Of a stretch of 64,000 nucleotides of DNA, positions 60,134 to 64,000 are shown in pieces. The notes beneath the pieces are model-generated. The model saw nothing but the letters and a program-made list of their open reading frames with translations. It was not told the DNA's origin and ran no database searches. The stretch comes from Euryodendron excelsum (Eukaryota; Streptophyta; Magnoliopsida; Ericales; Pentaphylacaceae): NCBI GenBank assembly GCA_033060915.1, contig CM065377.1:59238683-59302682 (forward strand). Reading direction: 5' to 3'. The stretch's first letter is position 1, and every line of letters starts with the position of its first letter. A program made the translations under genes and the position numbers.

Positions 60134-63100
60134 TTTCTCCTTTTTTTTGTTGTTTTGGTTATTTAACCCAAACTTATTTCTTCCATGTGATGTTTCACTG
60201 AGGGCAGTTAAATTTATAGTTTGGTTCAAGCCTTTTGATTTTAGGACTCTGTTGAAACATCTTGGTCAAATGTCATTTATCATTAGCAGTTTCATTCACT
60301 TCCATTGCTACCTTTAATTGTTTGAGAACTCCACTTTGAAAATGCTTTGGCCACTCGGACATTGTTATGCATTATTTTACAGAGCCTGGCAGAAAAAAGC
60401 TAATGTAATTAGAGAACTAAATTACTTTTGTATCGATGTGTGGGTGTCTGTGACCAACACACACTTTTCTATTTACATGCAAGCAACAATTTTGATGGAA
60501 GCAACCTATTTTTAAGTACAATGTTGAAGATTAATGGACCTATTTTCTTGATTTGCTGGAAATTCTTTTCGATTTGGTGACTTAACTGGACGCTTATTTT
60601 GAATTGCTCCTACTCTTTTCGGTCTGGTGAGACACATGATCTTTTTTCTGCCATCTAAAATCAAATTATGGTGTTCCCTGGAGGCCCAAAGTAGGGTTTC
60701 TTTGCAGTTAGCCAGTTACATTCAGAGAGTAGGGATGAAGAAAAAGAAAAGGCGAAAAGAGTAATTTACATAATTTAAGGCCCAAGGTTTTATGTCATGT
60801 TTTGCATGTCTAAGCCACAGTGTAATAGAAGGAGCCCTTTGCCTGGTTCGGTATGATTATCTTATGCATGCCCGTAAGCTTACAATTATTTCATGTTTTG
60901 AAGTTGAAATGTAAGTATGTGAGGACTTCCCATGATTGCAGATATTCAAGGCTGACTTCACGTGTCCTCCATGGTTTTCCACAAGTGCAAAGAAACTTAT
61001 CAAAAGAATCCTGGATCCTAATCCCATGACAGTATGCCACTTATCTCTCGTTCTTTTGGTTAAAATGCAGTAGTCTTCCTTATATTTATTTTAGTCAAAG
61101 TTTACTTATCTAGAAAGAATATTTATTTTAATGAAATGTGCATTCATCTCATTAAAATATGTGCATGTCTGATGCCCCTTTTTCACTTAAGAAACCTGTA
61201 ATTTCTCGCATCATTTATAACTCATGATGTGCATATATAATTTCATCGTATGAAACAGCGCATCACAATTGCTGAGGTCATTGAGAATGAGTGGTTTAAG
61301 AAGGGATATAAGCCGCCCACTTTTGAACAGGCAGATGTTAGTCTTGATGATGTGGATGCTCTTTTTAATTCATCAGGGGTAACTATCTCTTGTTTACAAC
61401 TTCAGTCAAAACCATTTTGATCATTTACCTTCTTGGTTAGTAATTTGAGGATTGTGCATTTGACTGGCTTTGACTTTGATTTTTTCTCTTAATATACAGG
61501 ACTCTCAGAACCTTGTTGTGGAAAGGCATGAAGAACGTTCAACGGCCCCTGTCACTATGAATGCTTTTGAGCTTATCTCTAAATCTCAGGGTCTCAACCT
61601 CAGTTGTCTATTTGAAAAGCAAATGGTACATCACAGGCTTACGATTATTGCGACTTCATGTAATGAATGGACCAGGATGAGATTTGTGAAGTATTTTTGA
61701 ACCATTGTAGGTTTTGTTAATGCCTTTAATGCCAGGGAATAGAGCTGGTGAATGTCACGATAATAGATTTCAAAAAATGTTGAACTTCTATTTTGTTCTT
61801 TTAATTTTTTCAGGACTTATGTTGCCTCATAATTACATAGTTAAATGACCAATAGCTGTCTCTTTTTTATTGGATCTCAGCTTGTACTTTGGCACTGCAG
61901 GGTAGAGAGTTGGGGGTTGTTTAAAAATAAAATAAAAAAGAAAATAAAAGAAAAGAAAAAAAATATATCAAGCTTTGTTCATATACTTCAAGCTTAGGGT
62001 GGCTGACATCTGCTCTGATGATCAGGATCAGGGGCTTGTAAAACGGGAAACAAGATTTACATCCAAACGTCCTGCTAATGAGATTATCTCGAAAATTGAG
62101 GAAGCTGCTGTGCCTTTGGGTTTTGATGTAAAGAAAAACAATTACAAGGTGCAATAAGCATCCTGTTTCTTTGTCTCTCTGTCCTCATTTATTTTGTCTT
62201 TTATGTTATTTTTCAAGCAGTTTACAAGCAGATTATTTTAAATGGTGGTTCCACCAGTAAAATTAATATTTTCACTAGTTTGAATAAATCATTGCAGGTA
62301 ATTTTGTATTTTTACTTTTTTACTAACTAGTTGCTAGGTCTGTAGATTCTGGGCAACTGATGACATACAATGAACTTAGTGGTTGTATTTGGTTGGTCTG
62401 TTTTAGCTAGGTTGTAGTTAAATTGGATTTGCTGATAATGGAATCTTGCTGGCAGAAGTGTACTTTGATAATAAACACTTACATAACCAAACCCTTTTGT
62501 TATCAATCTCAGCTGAAGCTTCACGGGGAGAAAACTGGACGCAAGGGTCATTTAGCTGTTGCAACAGAGGTATTTTTCTCCCAGGGACCTTCTTCTAGGG
62601 ATCCCCTTTTGACTGAAAAATAACTAGAATATCATTCAGAGAGGTGTCTGAAAGAGTTTTTCCAGCAGATTTTTGAGGTGGCTCCTTCACTTTACATGGT
62701 GGAGCTTTGCAAGGCTGGAGGGGATACACTAGAATTTCATAAGGTACGGTTTTGAATTCTCAGTGCATGGTAACACGTGGTAGAAATACTTCTGCAATTG
62801 TTTATTCATTGGTTCTATGCACCATACTATTCATGCTAAATCATCAATATGAGGCAAGCAATTCAGTTTTTGGTGAGCCCCACCGAATGGGCTCTGCATA
62901 GGCTAGGGTTTCTTTGATCTCATGATTAGCAAAACCAACCGGGGGTAGTTTTTTTTTAGAGAATTTACTCACACTTGTCCGAGAACCCAGATACAAATAC
63001 TTGATCATTCATCCGTTTTGTATCCTGAAATTTGAACTGCAGGCTGTGGCATGTTGGAAGCTGGACCAAAATTGCCATGCTATGAACCACTGCACTTGCA

Positions 63101-63792
63101 CACGCAAGCATGTGGTTGTCTCCTTTTAACCAATTTAAATTATAAGCTAAAATTTGTACTTTCTTTTGAATACAGTTCTACAAGAACCTCTCAACTGGTT
63201 TGCAAGATATTGTCTGGAAATCAGGAGATGAAGCAAAAGAGGAAGCAAATGGTCAGTATATAGTATTAATAGCCATTACCATATTTCGGTTGAATATTAT
63301 GTAATGGTTTTCTGAATAATGTAATGGTCAGTTTGGAGAGACTCTTTGCAACAAATTACACTGCTTTTGCAGCAGTGAAATGGACAAAATGAAAGTCCTG
63401 TGCAAAGCATTAGCTTTTGTCAGATGATTGGATGATGTGGCTTCTTCTTGGACTAAGAGCTTCCATGATTGTTACCCTGCATCCATTTGCTTGTTTGCTG
63501 CATGCATCTACATACATGATACCCAGGAAAGATGGCTTATCACATCATGTGATTAATCCCCAACCCAAAAGTTGTTAGAAACTCTGCCAACCATGACTTT
63601 GAGAGTATATTGGACCTTGTACACACAAGTTATGACTTAAATTGATCTTTCTTTTTAATGAGAGCAGGGAATTACCAGCAAGCAGGTAATAGATATTGTT
63701 CTTACTGACTTTGGTAGCATTACCCTGAAAGTTTTTTGTGTCATGACCTTATGTTGCGGTTTCTGTCTACAGGTGTTGGTATTGTGTCCTGA
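57222..63792 (+). CDS. CIPK23: CBL-interacting protein kinase, CIPK23-like, downstream copy (15-16 exons, about 452 residues)
   Basis: Same family and exon pattern as the upstream copy, and closer to the consensus I recall for CIPK23. Exons: 57222-57395, 58153-58215, 58492-58563, 58669-58776, 58933-59013, 59746-59799, 59888-60013, 60942-61031, 61259-61378, 61500-61625, 62032-62148, 62513-62569, 62669-62743, 63176-63251, 63773-63792, with an optional 18-bp exon at 63668-63685. All introns are GT-AG. Visible features: P-loop GEGTFAKV, Lys43 in [26 protein letters not shown], activation loop [27 protein letters not shown] (NAF motif) and a PPI region with [11 protein letters not shown] then FYKNL. 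The ATG at 57,222 is chosen because it matches the start of the other copy; a frame extension to 57,072 exists. It probably encodes a working kinase. Confidence 0.9.
58293..58333. repeat. T15-G26 homopolymer junction in intron 2
   Basis: Fifteen T (58,293-58,307) run straight into twenty-six G (58,308-58,333). The G run could form a quadruplex, and its length may be a sequencing or assembly artefact. The minus-strand open frame rich in Pro and Lys (58,101-58,628) is produced by it. Confidence 0.85.
59140..59640. other. Insertion in intron 5 of the downstream CIPK gene
   Basis: Intron 5 is 732 bp here but 238 bp in the upstream copy. The extra DNA begins near GTCAGGAGCGGAAC and contains GCAGCCCCCACAACTTAAAA and later GCAGCCCCCATTTGGCGC, two phrases of one repeat. 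It is probably an old transposable-element remnant. The ends could not be fixed. Confidence 0.4.
60077..60127. repeat. (CT)n microsatellite in intron 7
   Basis: About 50 bp of CT units with one ATT interruption. It gives rise to an Arg/Glu-rich shadow frame on the minus strand. Confidence 0.9.
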
Positions 63793-64000
63793 TCATCAGC
63801 GTCTTTTCAAGATCTATATTGGTGGGAATTTGCGGAATTTCTATCTCCAGATATTTGAACTCATACTGATCTTAGGCTTGCTGTATTATAGATTGTTTGT
63901 TTGTTTGTTTGTATGGTGATGGGTGCAGATACTAGTTCTGGGTTCCTACAGCATTGTTGTCCTGTTAAACAGGATGCTCATATACAAAATACCTTGGTTT
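63793..64000 (+). other. 3' UTR of the downstream CIPK gene, cut by the window edge
   Basis: It aligns with the 3' UTR of the upstream copy (AACAGGATGCTCAT at about 63,970 and 51,060) and contains a (TTTG)n run at 63,894-63,912. The poly(A) site is beyond the window. Confidence 0.5.

Noticed and set aside
1..64000. A host defence or other new multi-gene system
   Set aside because: Apart from the two CIPK genes, all recognisable coding sequence is decayed retroelement. No cluster of unrelated host genes was found.

Overview
The window looks like nuclear DNA of a flowering plant, most likely a eudicot. It has intron-rich genes with GT-AG splice sites, AT-rich spacers, and abundant Ty3-gypsy and Ty1-copia retrotransposon debris. 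No bacterial, phage or organellar operon structure is visible. The species cannot be named from the sequence alone.

Positions 1-39,431 are nested LTR-retrotransposon wreckage. A decayed Ty1-copia (Sirevirus-like) element lies on the minus strand from about 5,280 to 16,857: LTR, primer-binding site, gag, protease, integrase, RT and RNase H. A 5.5-kb Ogre/Tat-type solo LTR (7,986-13,492) interrupts it, and that LTR is itself interrupted by a smaller solo LTR (9,115-10,518). A second Ogre-type LTR sits at 1,671-4,931 and a third, inverted, at 30,173-35,351. A gypsy-type element with an LTR at 20,019-21,154 carries a decayed gag-like frame at 18,549-19,460. A related LTR-like copy lies at 23,098-24,514. 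On the plus strand a decayed gag-like frame (28,093-29,015 and 36,286-36,663) is split by a 7.3-kb insertion. That insertion is a solo LTR (29,016-36,285) which hosts the third Ogre LTR. The frame is then cut again by a Tekay/Del-like LTR (36,669-39,431). Five-base target duplications and frames that close once the inserts are removed fix much of the insertion order.

Positions 39,437-44,495 are AT-rich spacer without a recognisable gene.

Positions 44,496-64,000 hold two tandem, same-strand paralogues of a CBL-interacting protein kinase, closest to CIPK23 (ATG at 45,175 and 57,222). Both have 15 matching coding exons with an intact kinase domain, NAF motif and PPI region. CIPK23-type kinases are recruited and activated by calcium-loaded CBL1/CBL9 and regulate K+ and nitrate transport at the plasma membrane. 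The downstream copy is close to the family consensus. The upstream copy departs at several normally invariant sites, as expected of a diverging duplicate. Both leaders carry a short upstream ORF whose 17-residue peptide is almost identical while its codons differ silently. This is the most interesting gene-level signal in the window. The intergenic stretch (50,901-56,524) holds SINE-like fragments and AT-rich DNA.

The most unusual repeat-level pattern is that several unrelated LTR families here carry clusters of short GC-rich palindromes, each family with its own sequence, in most cases just upstream of a TATA box.
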